From contig NZ_MDZA01000177.1 in assembly GCF_001816125.1 (NCBI RefSeq), forward strand, positions 1-45,981: DNA of 45,981 bases. The letters are read 5' to 3'. Of this stretch, positions 15,929 through 24,037 are shown piece after piece. Every line of letters begins with the position of its first letter. Within the stretch, counting starts at the first letter, position 1. Below the pieces are notes generated by a model. It saw only the letters and a program-made list of their open reading frames with translations, had not been told where the DNA came from and made no database searches. The translations under genes were made by a program, and so were the position numbers. This stretch comes from Hymenobacter coccineus. Its GTDB lineage: Bacteria > Bacteroidota > Bacteroidia > Cytophagales > Hymenobacteraceae.

Positions 15929-16780
15929 CTATTTGGGCCGGGCGTAGCGCACCTCAATGGCCACGGGGTAGTGGTCGGAGGGCGTTTTGCCGCCGCCGTA
16001 GGTGTCCGTCAAAATGCCGTAGCGGGCCACCGTGAATGCTGGACTCAGGAAAATGTGGTCGATGCGGGCGTCGGATTTGGTTTTGGTATCGAAGTCGTTG
16101 AAGGTGCCGCTGGGCGCGTACACCAGCGCGGCCGTGGCGTAGGCGTCCTTCAGCCGGCCCGAGGCATTCACCAGGTCGTAGCTCTCGTTGCGCTGGTCCA
16201 CGTTGAAGTCGCCGCTCAGCACGGCGGCCCCGGTGCCGGCCAGGGCTTGCACCTTGGCCAGAATCAGCTTGGCACTCTCGCGGCGGGCCACCACGCCGAT
16301 GTGGTCGAAGTGGGTGTTGAAAAAGTAGAACACGAAGCCCGTGCTCCGGTCGCGGAACTGGCCCCAGGTGCAAATGCGGGGCAGCGCGGCGTCCCAGCCC
16401 TTGCTGGGCACGGCGGGGGTGGGCGAAAGCCAGAACGTGCCCTGCTTGAGCAGCTCAAACTTGGCTTTCTTGTAGAAGATGGGCGCGTATTCGCCGGCCT
16501 CTTTGCCGTCGTCGCGGCCCACGCCCACGTGGGCGTAGCCGGGCAGGGCCCCGGCCAGGTCCAGCAGTTGGTTGCGCAGCACTTCCTGGGTGCCCAGCAA
16601 GTCAAAGTCCTGGAATTTGATGAGCCCCGCCAGATGCGGCAGCCGCCGGAGCCAGGCGTTGGCGGTGTCCTGCTTGTTGTCGTAGCGGATGTTGTAGGTG
16701 GCCAGCTTCAGGGTTTGGGCCGTCAGCGGGCCGGCCAACGCGCTCAGCAGGAGCACAGCCAGAAAAACCTTTTTAAACAT
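15929..16780 (-). CDS. Secreted endonuclease/exonuclease/phosphatase-fold protein
   Basis: A 283-residue protein with a signal peptide (residues 1-22, ending LTAQ). The fold's catalytic motifs are all visible: LATYNIRYD, GTQEVL with the metal-binding glutamate, NTHFDHIG, SGDFNVD and the final PSDHYPV with the catalytic Asp-His pair. The family includes DNases, sphingomyelinases and inositol phosphatases. Secreted Bacteroidota members are often called hydrolases without known substrate. It starts at 16780 (MFKKVF); the longer frame upstream lacks support. Confidence 0.9.
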   Translation of the reverse strand: MFKKVFLAVLLLSALAGPLTAQTLKLATYNIRYDNKQDTANAWLRRLPHLAGLIKFQDFDLLGTQEVLRNQLLDLAGALPGYAHVGVGRDDGKEAGEYAPIFYKKAKFELLKQGTFWLSPTPAVPSKGWDAALPRICTWGQFRDRSTGFVFYFFNTHFDHIGVVARRESAKLILAKVQALAGTGAAVLSGDFNVDQRNESYDLVNASGRLKDAYATAALVYAPSGTFNDFDTKTKSDARIDHIFLSPAFTVARYGILTDTYGGGKTPSDHYPVAIEVRYARPK

Positions 16781-17023
16781 GGGCAAGTGAGAAAGGAGGT
16801 GGCAAGTCCCCGGTGAACAGGGCCCCCAACGGGCTGGGCAAAGGTATTGCCCGCCGCCGCTGCCGTTGAGTAGGGCTGCGACGGCCCGCGGCCCGGTGCC
16901 CCAGTGCAACCGCCGCGGCGCAATCGGGGTAAACCCGGGAACACCCGCCCCGGCCACCCCGGGCCGCGGGGCCCCAAACCATCGGCCGGGGCCCCGGGTT
17001 GTTGGTCCTTACCCCTCTTGCCC

Positions 17024-18094
17024 ATGCCCTCCCTTTTCGATTCCTTCGCCCTGCGCGGCGTTACTCTTAAGAACCGCCTTGTCGTGTCGCCCATGTGCGA
17101 GTACAGCAGTGTCGACGGCTTCGCCAACGACTGGCACCTCGTGCACCTGGGCAGCCGGGCGGTGGGCGGCGCCGGCCTGATCATCAGCGAGGCCGCCGCC
17201 GTGTCGCCCGAGGGCCGCATCACCCCCGACGACCTGGGCATCTGGAAAGACGAGCACATCCCGTTCCTCAAGCGCATCAACGATTTCGTAACGGCCCAGG
17301 GCAGCGTGCCCGGCATCCAACTGGCCCACGCCGGCCGCAAGGCCAGCACCTACACCAGCTGGAAGGGCAGCGGCGCTGTGCCGATGACGTCCGGCGGCTG
17401 GCAGGTGGTGGGCCCCAGCGATGCCCCGTTCAACGACGACTACCCGCGCCCGGCGGCCCTGGACGCGGCCGGCATTCAGAAGGTCATTGCCGATTTCCGG
17501 GCGGCCACGGTGCGGGCCCTGGCGGCGGGCTTCCAGATTATTGAAATCCACGCCGCCCACGGCTACCTGCTGCACGAATTCTACTCGCCCCTTAGCAACC
17601 AGCGCACCGACGAATACGGCGGCTCGTTCGAAAACCGCATCCGCCTGACGGTGGAAGTGGTGCGCGCCGTGGGGGCCCTGCTGCCCAACCACTTGCCGCT
17701 GCTGGTCCGCATTTCAGCCACCGACTGGACGGAAGGCGGCTGGACCATCGAGGACTCGGTGGAGTTGGCCAAAGTGCTGAAAGCCGAAGGCGCCGACCTC
17801 ATCGATACGTCCACGGGCGGCAACGTGCCGCACGCCACCATCCCGAGCACGCCCGGCTACCAGGTCGAGTTCTCCGAGCGCATTCGCCGCAAGGCCGGCG
17901 TGGCCACCGGGGCTGTGGGCCTCATCACCACCGCGGCCCAGGCCGAAGAAATTGTGGCCAGCGGCCAGGCTGACCTCGTGCTGCTGGCCCGCGAGGAGCT
18001 GCGCGACCCCTACTTCCCGCTGCACGCCGCCCACGAGCTGGGGGCCGACGTGGCCTGGCCCGTGCAGTACGAGCGCGCCAAGCCGCGGCACTAG
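17024..18094 (+). CDS. NADH:flavin oxidoreductase, YqjM-type old yellow enzyme
   Basis: A 356-residue FMN-dependent ene-reductase. The YqjM-class cysteine and tyrosine occur in PMCEYS (Cys25, Tyr27), with LAHAGRKAS, the IHAAHGYLLHEFYSP motif carrying the substrate-binding histidines, and SNQRTDEYGGSFENR. These enzymes reduce activated carbon-carbon double bonds using NAD(P)H. The ATG at 17024 gives the normal family start; the upstream in-frame stretch is Pro/Arg-rich and unlike the family. It ends at a clear terminator. Confidence 0.95.
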   Translation: MPSLFDSFALRGVTLKNRLVVSPMCEYSSVDGFANDWHLVHLGSRAVGGAGLIISEAAAVSPEGRITPDDLGIWKDEHIPFLKRINDFVTAQGSVPGIQLAHAGRKASTYTSWKGSGAVPMTSGGWQVVGPSDAPFNDDYPRPAALDAAGIQKVIADFRAATVRALAAGFQIIEIHAAHGYLLHEFYSPLSNQRTDEYGGSFENRIRLTVEVVRAVGALLPNHLPLLVRISATDWTEGGWTIEDSVELAKVLKAEGADLIDTSTGGNVPHATIPSTPGYQVEFSERIRRKAGVATGAVGLITTAAQAEEIVASGQADLVLLAREELRDPYFPLHAAHELGADVAWPVQYERAKPRH

Positions 18095-18109
18095 TGGATG
18101 GGAATTAGC

Positions 18110-18153
18110 AAAAAACAGGGCCCCGTGCGTTGCGCGCCGGGGCCCTGTTTTTT
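18110..18153. terminator. Bidirectional terminator with GGGCCCC stem
   Basis: AAAAAACAGGGCCCCG (18110-18125) pairs with CGGGGCCCTGTTTTTT (18138-18153) around a twelve-base loop. A and T flanks give a U-tract on both strands, ending the OYE gene. Confidence 0.9.
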
Positions 18154-18238
18154 TGTGAGCAGACCGAGCAAATCGTTCTGCCCGACGTCCTAAATAAATT
18201 AACCCAACTCATCCAACCCGCCTAAAAACGGCTGTGCG

Positions 18239-18661
18239 CTACCGCGCGGCCACGCCAACTTGCGTGAGCCAGCCCATGGCTTCGTCCTCGGTATCGAAGG
18301 TTTTGTAAGTGTTGCCCAGCTCGCGCGAAGCCATGGCCAGGCGCGTCATGCTGACGCGGGCGAAGGCATTTTCGGCCAGCACCACGGCCCCGTAGCGGTA
18401 GCCGCCCTCGCGGATGGCGCGCGGCAGCCACTCTTCTACCATCCAGGCGCGCTCGGCGTCGGAGTAGGGTGCCATTTTGCGCTGGTCGATGAGCAGTTTG
18501 CCCCAGCCCCGCCGCGTCATGGCTCGCAGCGCGTGCGTGAGCAGGGCCCGGAAGGCCACTTCCTCGCGCGGGCCGGCGTAATAATCGAGCCGGAGGTAGT
18601 GCTGAGGTTCTTCCCAAACGCGCCCCGCGGCATTTTCAAAGTAGACAGAGCGAGCAGCCAT
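18239..18661 (-). CDS. STAS/SpoIIAA-like small protein
   Basis: A 140-residue cytosolic protein with alternating strands and helices: HYLRLDYYAGPREEVAFRALLTHALRAM, GKLLIDQRKMAPYS, YGAVVLAENAFARVSM and a final FDTEDEAMGWL. This pattern matches the SpoIIAA/STAS-like proteins common in Bacteroidota, where the strand LLIDQR would hold the regulatory position. No partner kinase is nearby. Function unknown. The start at 18661 is preferred over 18820, whose extra 53 residues are low-complexity. Confidence 0.7.
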   Translation of the reverse strand: MAARSVYFENAAGRVWEEPQHYLRLDYYAGPREEVAFRALLTHALRAMTRRGWGKLLIDQRKMAPYSDAERAWMVEEWLPRAIREGGYRYGAVVLAENAFARVSMTRLAMASRELGNTYKTFDTEDEAMGWLTQVGVAAR

Positions 18662-18876
18662 TAGCAGAAATGAAGATGAGCGCGGCGGCCCGTTCGCGCT
18701 AAACTGCGAAAGGCCGCCTGGGGTTGTGCCGGGCCCGCCGCCGGGCGGAAACAGGCGGCAGCGAGCGGGCGTAATGGCACAAGTGGCCGCAAAGAACGCG
18801 CCCTTGCCGGTACGCCGCATGAAGCGCGCCGGCCGGCGGCCCTACTTTGGGGCCCCACCGCTCGCCGCCCGCGCCC

Positions 18877-19482
18877 ATGAAACCGTCCCGTAAACCCGTT
18901 GTGCTGCGCCCGCCCACCCGCTTCCCTTCCGACCAGGTGGTGGAGCGCTGGGACGCCCGCCGCCTGTTGGCCGAGGGCCCCGAGTTCGAGCAGTTCCACT
19001 TCATCGGCGGCGACTTTGGCGGGGCCGACCTCAGCCGCCTGCGCTTCCTCGACTGCCGCTTCGAGCGCTGCAACCTGGCCGCGGCGCAGCTCACCCAAAC
19101 CGCTTTGCAAAACGTGGCCTTCGACGGCTGCAAGCTGCTGGGCGTGCCCTTCGGCGCCTGCCGCGATATGCTGTTTGGTGTGCACTTCGACCACTGCCAG
19201 CTGCGCTACGCCACCTTCGGGGGCCGCAAAATGCCGGCCACCCGCTTCGCCCACTGCACCCTCGACGAGGCCGATTTCACCAACGCCGACCTCACCGGGG
19301 CCCTGTTTGCCGACTGCTCGCTAGCCGGCACCGTCTTCCACGACACCCAGCTGGCCGGGGCCGATTTCCGCACCGCCACCGCCCTCACCCTCGACCCCGA
19401 AGCCAACAACCTCCTGGGGGCCCGCTTCGTCCTGGCCAGCCTGCCGGGGTTGTTGGAAAAGTACGGGCTGGTGGTGGAGTAG
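18877..19482 (+). CDS. Pentapeptide-repeat protein
   Basis: A 201-residue protein whose residues 40-180 are made of five-residue steps with central Phe/Leu and preceding Ala or Cys (GGADLSRLRFLDCRFERCNL, later EADFTNADLTGALFADCSL). This builds a right-handed quadrilateral beta-helix. The layout is similar to Qnr/MfpA-like topoisomerase-protecting proteins, but many pentapeptide proteins have other or unknown roles, so no resistance function is claimed. It diverges from the STAS-like gene and converges on the glycosyltransferase, and it marks the left border of the AT-rich island. Confidence 0.85.
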   Translation: MKPSRKPVVLRPPTRFPSDQVVERWDARRLLAEGPEFEQFHFIGGDFGGADLSRLRFLDCRFERCNLAAAQLTQTALQNVAFDGCKLLGVPFGACRDMLFGVHFDHCQLRYATFGGRKMPATRFAHCTLDEADFTNADLTGALFADCSLAGTVFHDTQLAGADFRTATALTLDPEANNLLGARFVLASLPGLLEKYGLVVE

Positions 19483-19497
19483 GGGGAAGTCTATTAG

Positions 19498-20538
19498 CTA
19501 TTGGAGTACAGCAGCCAAAATACGACGGCAAATATCCTCATTGCCTACTTTCAGCGATTTTACTTTCGCCGTGCCAGCTAATCGAATTTGTTCCCGTAGC
19601 GCGTCATTTAGCAATAGCTTTTTACATACTTCAGCACACTCCGAGGCGTCCGACCAAAATACCGCCTCTTTTCCTTCTTGGTAGATTTCCTGGTGCTCAG
19701 TAGTGCGCTCAGCACACAGCAATCCGCCAGCAAACGGTACTTCGAGAGACCGCTGAGTGTGTAAGTCCCTATTTCCTTTCGAAAGCAAACCAAGGCAAAG
19801 CTTAGAGCCCTGAATTGCAGCTACGTAATCACGGCCGCTCAGGGCCCCACCGCAGTAAACCGATTCAAGCGCCGCCCAATTGGGGGATTTCTGCCAGCGG
19901 CCTCCCCAAATGCTGATTGGTACCCCTTGGTTTAGCAGTTCTAGTAGAAACTCATCACGTTTCTCATGCCGCATCCAAGTGCCAATAAAAACAACTTCCG
20001 AAATATACTTAGCCGGAATATCACTCAAATTCGCAAAAGGCTTGTGCTCTACTTCGTCGTAGCTGCGCAACACTCTTATTACTTGTTTAGCCCCTAGTTT
20101 TTTGCATTCTTCTTCTGTTTCCCGGCGCACTACTACTACGCAATCATACTCTTGAATAGAGTTGATGAGTGAGTCAAAACGTCGGCCGTCGCGCTTGCCC
20201 GTTGGATCATCTACGTTGTAGAGGATGATAGGGCAGCCAAATTTCCGAAGTTCTTTTAGACAAGCTAGCCCCAATAATTCGCCGCTATCTACCCATATTA
20301 CGTCAGGCTTCGGCGTTGCGCTCACTAAGTCAATTATCCATTGCACCATTGACCTTTGCAGCAATCGGTAACCAGTCCGATAATGAATCGGGCTCATCAA
20401 TCGGGAATTCAACTGATTCGCAAATATTTGGTAAGGGTCCTGAATATTTACATTGTGCTGAAGGCGCTTTAGCGCATTCGCACGGTGCCCCGATGTGGAA
20501 CCCAGGTTGCTATCACCGATATATAAAACATTTGCCAT
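19498..20538 (-). CDS. CgeB-like glycosyltransferase
   Basis: A 346-residue protein of the GT-B fold. The N-terminal half starts NVLYIGDSNLGSTSGHR and contains DVIWVDSGELLG and ILYNVDDPTGKRDGRR, as in CgeB/spore-protein-like glycosyltransferases. The C-terminal half has SEVVFIGTWMRHEKRDEFL, SIWGGRW and the nucleotide-sugar region KGNRDLHTQRSLEVPFAGG. It should transfer a sugar to a lipid-linked or polysaccharide acceptor. It is the last gene of the minus-strand polysaccharide operon. The ATG at 20538 is chosen over a TTG at 20553. Codon use is much more AT-rich than in the flanking genes. Confidence 0.75.
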   Translation of the reverse strand: MANVLYIGDSNLGSTSGHRANALKRLQHNVNIQDPYQIFANQLNSRLMSPIHYRTGYRLLQRSMVQWIIDLVSATPKPDVIWVDSGELLGLACLKELRKFGCPIILYNVDDPTGKRDGRRFDSLINSIQEYDCVVVVRRETEEECKKLGAKQVIRVLRSYDEVEHKPFANLSDIPAKYISEVVFIGTWMRHEKRDEFLLELLNQGVPISIWGGRWQKSPNWAALESVYCGGALSGRDYVAAIQGSKLCLGLLSKGNRDLHTQRSLEVPFAGGLLCAERTTEHQEIYQEGKEAVFWSDASECAEVCKKLLLNDALREQIRLAGTAKVKSLKVGNEDICRRILAAVLQ

Positions 20539-20661
20539 GATAGTGACGTGCAATGAAATTTGAGAAAAATTTGCTGGGTTATGTAACTGCTAATTATTGC
20601 GAAGTAGAAGAGTTGGTAAGCATGCTCTATCTACGGTGTGTATCATTAACGCACCAAAGTG

Positions 20662-22323
20662 CTAACGCGCACGATTTAAACGCCTTTGCGGAGATTTAAA
20701 AAGCTTAGCTATCAAATTCGTGATATAAAAAATTGCAGCATATAAAACCACCATTTGAATCCAGTGACGAAACAAAAAGGTTGCGGTTATAGTCACTGAT
20801 TCTGCTGGCAAGAACTGAAATATCGACGTTAAGGCTAACATTCCACAGAGGCTGAATCTGATATTCAATGTAGACGCTGGAGGTGTCGGATTTGAATCGC
20901 GCGAATTCACTACCATAATAAGCTTATCGAATAACCAATAGACTGGAAACATTCCAACTCCCAGAATCAGGAGATACCACCAGCCGAAAGAAGCCATCCC
21001 AGTTCCAGCAAAGTGCCCTGTGCGAAAACCGCCGAGCGCTTCCACTGGTCCGCCCGCCTCAGAATAAAGATAGTCACCAAATGACACGCCATAAACCGCA
21101 TCTTTATCGGCATCTACACCCAGCGCAGTCAGCACGGGCCCAGGTAGTGCACCCAAAACGTACTTGATAGAATACTGCAGCATGCCGTCATCTTGATCAC
21201 TTATTTTATTAGCTTGAGCAAGGCTGGCATCATTAAATTTCAAATTCGAAAATCGGGCAGTAAATATATTATCTAAGTAACGCTCATCCCAATCTCCTTG
21301 ATCTAGATTATCTTCTAGTCGGCGGGCTTTAATAGCCTGCTTATCGTTGAACGCTTGCAGCGTTAAATCGATAAGTTCTGAGTTTGATATTTTATTGCGC
21401 TGTCCTCTAATGATAACCATTGCCGTACCTAGATCTGCAATTGGGCCAGTAACGATAAGGAAGGCAACTAATCCAATGATTAGGTTCTTTATTGTAAACA
21501 GCTGTGTTTGAAAAACACCAAGCAACAGACCCAATGCGTAGGCAAATCCTACAGAAGTGAATCCCAGCATGAATGCACCACGGCTATTGCGGCCGATACT
21601 AACTATAAAAAGTAATATCGTAAAGATTAGTAAGAATGGTATTAGACGCTTGGTCGGAGTCTTGTAATTGCCGTATAGCGCTCCAAAAGGAATAAAGTAT
21701 GGAGCGTATGAGAAGGGTATCAACCCTTGAATTGCCTTGTCAGATGCAGATCCCGATACCTCCCAACCCACATTAGGAGAGAGTAGGTAAACGTAGGTTG
21801 TAGCCGCTAATCCTATAAAACCCATCAGCCAGAGTTGCAGATCAACGGGTGGTGAGAAGACCCCTATCTTATTGAGAAAAGAAGAAGGGACGCTCAAAGG
21901 CTGATTAATTAAAGCTCTATAAATCGTATGGCTCAATAATAAAATAAAAAGCGCAGCAGTAGAGTGAAAAAATACTTGATATGGATACTCTAGATTAAAT
22001 ATGACTGGCTTACCTTCTAATGTAGTAAATAACAGTGGAAAGTAGAATTGGGTTGCTATAAAGCCAATAATAAGAAAAGCAGATAACGGATGACTCCTAA
22101 GCATGGCAGGCCGCAAAAATATTTTTGTGGCTACCGTCCATGCTACGATAATACTGATGAGTGCAGTGATATTAGTGATAGAAGCGAAAAATATGCATTG
22201 AAAAGTGCAGGTGGCAGCTAATGCAATCCATGACCAATGCACTACACTGTAAAGAAATTTACTTTCCGCATGAGGATTAGGTTTAAAAAATTCCCCAATC
22301 TTTGGATATGTCTTGTATCTCAT
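20662..22323 (-). CDS. O-antigen/polysaccharide polymerase-like membrane protein (Wzy type)
   Basis: A 553-residue integral membrane protein with around eleven or twelve hydrophobic segments (for example residues 30-75, 85-105, 120-145, 240-300, 460-480, 510-545) and a large soluble loop between about 315 and 430. Topology and location next to a flippase, Wzc and Wza suggest a Wzy-type polymerase joining repeat units on the outer face of the inner membrane. Sequence motifs in this class are weak, so the call rests on topology and context. It overlaps no neighbour; an 86-base gap separates it from the flippase. Confidence 0.65.
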   Translation of the reverse strand: MRYKTYPKIGEFFKPNPHAESKFLYSVVHWSWIALAATCTFQCIFFASITNITALISIIVAWTVATKIFLRPAMLRSHPLSAFLIIGFIATQFYFPLLFTTLEGKPVIFNLEYPYQVFFHSTAALFILLLSHTIYRALINQPLSVPSSFLNKIGVFSPPVDLQLWLMGFIGLAATTYVYLLSPNVGWEVSGSASDKAIQGLIPFSYAPYFIPFGALYGNYKTPTKRLIPFLLIFTILLFIVSIGRNSRGAFMLGFTSVGFAYALGLLLGVFQTQLFTIKNLIIGLVAFLIVTGPIADLGTAMVIIRGQRNKISNSELIDLTLQAFNDKQAIKARRLEDNLDQGDWDERYLDNIFTARFSNLKFNDASLAQANKISDQDDGMLQYSIKYVLGALPGPVLTALGVDADKDAVYGVSFGDYLYSEAGGPVEALGGFRTGHFAGTGMASFGWWYLLILGVGMFPVYWLFDKLIMVVNSRDSNPTPPASTLNIRFSLCGMLALTSIFQFLPAESVTITATFLFRHWIQMVVLYAAIFYITNLIAKLFKSPQRRLNRAR

Positions 22324-22409
22324 GTTTTTGACACGTGAATTATATACCGTGAATTCTATAAGATATTTTACCTGCCTCTATTATATAAGAACATTATAAA
22401 TTACTGCCC

Positions 22410-23948
22410 TTACTGCGGCCGTAAACTGCTGAGTCCAGGGAAAGCGCTCATTATGCGAAGAGCATGCTGTGTAGCTAATTTGGGTAATGCATGCCAATAG
22501 CGCCAAAGATTTATGTAAAGAAGTGTCAGAGACCCAATCACAATAAACCATTTTCCTTCGGGAATCCAGACCAATGCACCTAATCCTACTGTAGCAATTC
22601 CAACCGAAGTAAGAGCAATTAAGAAATGGTGTCGAGGCCATAATAGCCCATTTGCTATTAGCCATTTTTTGGCTGCCACTTTGTAGCCAATCATTGCGGT
22701 TACCTCAGCGAGCAGTAAGGCAATTCCCCCGCCCAATATGCCCATCATAGGTACAAAAACAAATATTCCTCCAACTACAACTATTGCAGCCAAGGCCGAT
22801 AATCCTAATTGAGCTTTCAATAGATTATTTCCCTTCACAACTGCAATAGCTGGTTGTGCTGCGGCATAAACCAAAACACTTAGCGAGAGCGTAGCAAAAA
22901 GTAAAGGATCGAATGGGATCTGGCCTCGCGTCCACATCAAATAGAGCGGTTGAATAATGGCCTGTAATACAACCATGGCAGGAGCAATAACTGCCACCAA
23001 TACGAACCAAACCGTGCCGAATGCAGCCTCACTACGTGCCTGATCACGTTGGTGAAGGAAACGCATCAACTCCGGCATCAGTGGGTTAATGATGGTATTC
23101 AAGCCTTGTAAAGACACATTGGCTCCCGTTCTCATGGTTGAGAAGGCAGTGAGACCAGTAGCACCAGCTAATGGAGACAGAACCAAACGCGCCCCTTGCT
23201 GACGAGCATTCTCTAAAAGTCCCTTGCCGGATATCGCGAGTGATCTAATAAAGTTTTGATAACCTAATCGAACAGATGGTCGGCTAAAATGAATCTCCTC
23301 TTTGCGGAGAAGCCGGAACAGATCTATATAAACGGGTATGCTGACCATCACAGAAGCGCTGGCTGAGACAACACCAGCAGTGAGTAGGCTAGCCCCTAAC
23401 ACGACCACAGTGACAGGTGCTAGTGAAGAGATGGTGTACCCAAGTATTCCCCACCATATCATGCGAGGATAATAACCAAATGGCGCGAGAGCCCTAAAGA
23501 GCAGGCCTGTAATACTTGTACTAACCAGCCAAGTCACTCCTTGAAGCAGTAAGACTAATCCAGCTTCTCGTAAAAGAGTGGTATCTGTTACTTCTGATTT
23601 ACCCAGTAATGTGGGCAAAACGCCAAAAGCTAGAAAAAGAAGAATAAAAATAATTTGAACTAAGCTGATTATCAACCCAACGCTTATTCCAGACCATATA
23701 TATCTACTCAATTCTGGTTTTTCGTTGCGGCCAATACGCAAAAACTCATAACCGAGAAATTCCTGGTGTCCGAAATCAACGGTTGACATTATGCTCACTA
23801 ACGCTTGTATAGCCAACCAGACTCCATACGTTATTACGCTCCAATGTGAAAGGTACAACGGCACCAAAACTATTTGGGATATCATCGTAACACATATCTG
23901 TGCCCAAGATGCTGCGCTCCCGGATATCAGGCGCGATGTTGTTGACAT
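22410..23948 (-). CDS. Polysaccharide flippase (Wzx/MATE-like)
   Basis: A 512-residue protein with about fourteen hydrophobic helices and the typical polysaccharide-transporter start RLISGSAASWAQICVTMISQ. It should flip undecaprenyl-linked repeat units to the periplasmic side before polymerisation. An in-frame ATG at 23999 would add 17 residues, but those codons come from the arm of a perfect palindrome, so I prefer the ATG at 23948. It is encoded between the kinase and the polymerase on the same strand. Confidence 0.8.
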   Translation of the reverse strand: MSTTSRLISGSAASWAQICVTMISQIVLVPLYLSHWSVITYGVWLAIQALVSIMSTVDFGHQEFLGYEFLRIGRNEKPELSRYIWSGISVGLIISLVQIIFILLFLAFGVLPTLLGKSEVTDTTLLREAGLVLLLQGVTWLVSTSITGLLFRALAPFGYYPRMIWWGILGYTISSLAPVTVVVLGASLLTAGVVSASASVMVSIPVYIDLFRLLRKEEIHFSRPSVRLGYQNFIRSLAISGKGLLENARQQGARLVLSPLAGATGLTAFSTMRTGANVSLQGLNTIINPLMPELMRFLHQRDQARSEAAFGTVWFVLVAVIAPAMVVLQAIIQPLYLMWTRGQIPFDPLLFATLSLSVLVYAAAQPAIAVVKGNNLLKAQLGLSALAAIVVVGGIFVFVPMMGILGGGIALLLAEVTAMIGYKVAAKKWLIANGLLWPRHHFLIALTSVGIATVGLGALVWIPEGKWFIVIGSLTLLYINLWRYWHALPKLATQHALRIMSAFPGLSSLRPQ

Positions 23949-23981
23949 AGGCAGAAAAATACTTATTAAAAATACATATTT

Positions 23982-24037
23982 ATTTAGCGTGATTCTCATT
24001 GACTATTTAGAAATAGTCAATGAGAATCACGCTAAAT
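23982..24037. repeat. Perfect 27-bp-arm palindrome at the wzc-like/flippase junction
   Basis: Bases 23982-24008 are the exact reverse complement of 24011-24037, leaving a two-base centre. The right arm contains the last codons and stop (24027-24029) of the kinase gene; the left arm contains the alternative flippase start. The transcript would form a very stable, nearly loopless hairpin. No U-run follows on the minus strand, so it may act on mRNA stability or be a foldback artefact. Confidence 0.85.

Noticed and set aside
18877..19482. Quinolone-resistance (Qnr) gene
   Set aside because: It has pentapeptide repeats, but many such proteins do not protect gyrase and no specific Qnr loop could be identified.
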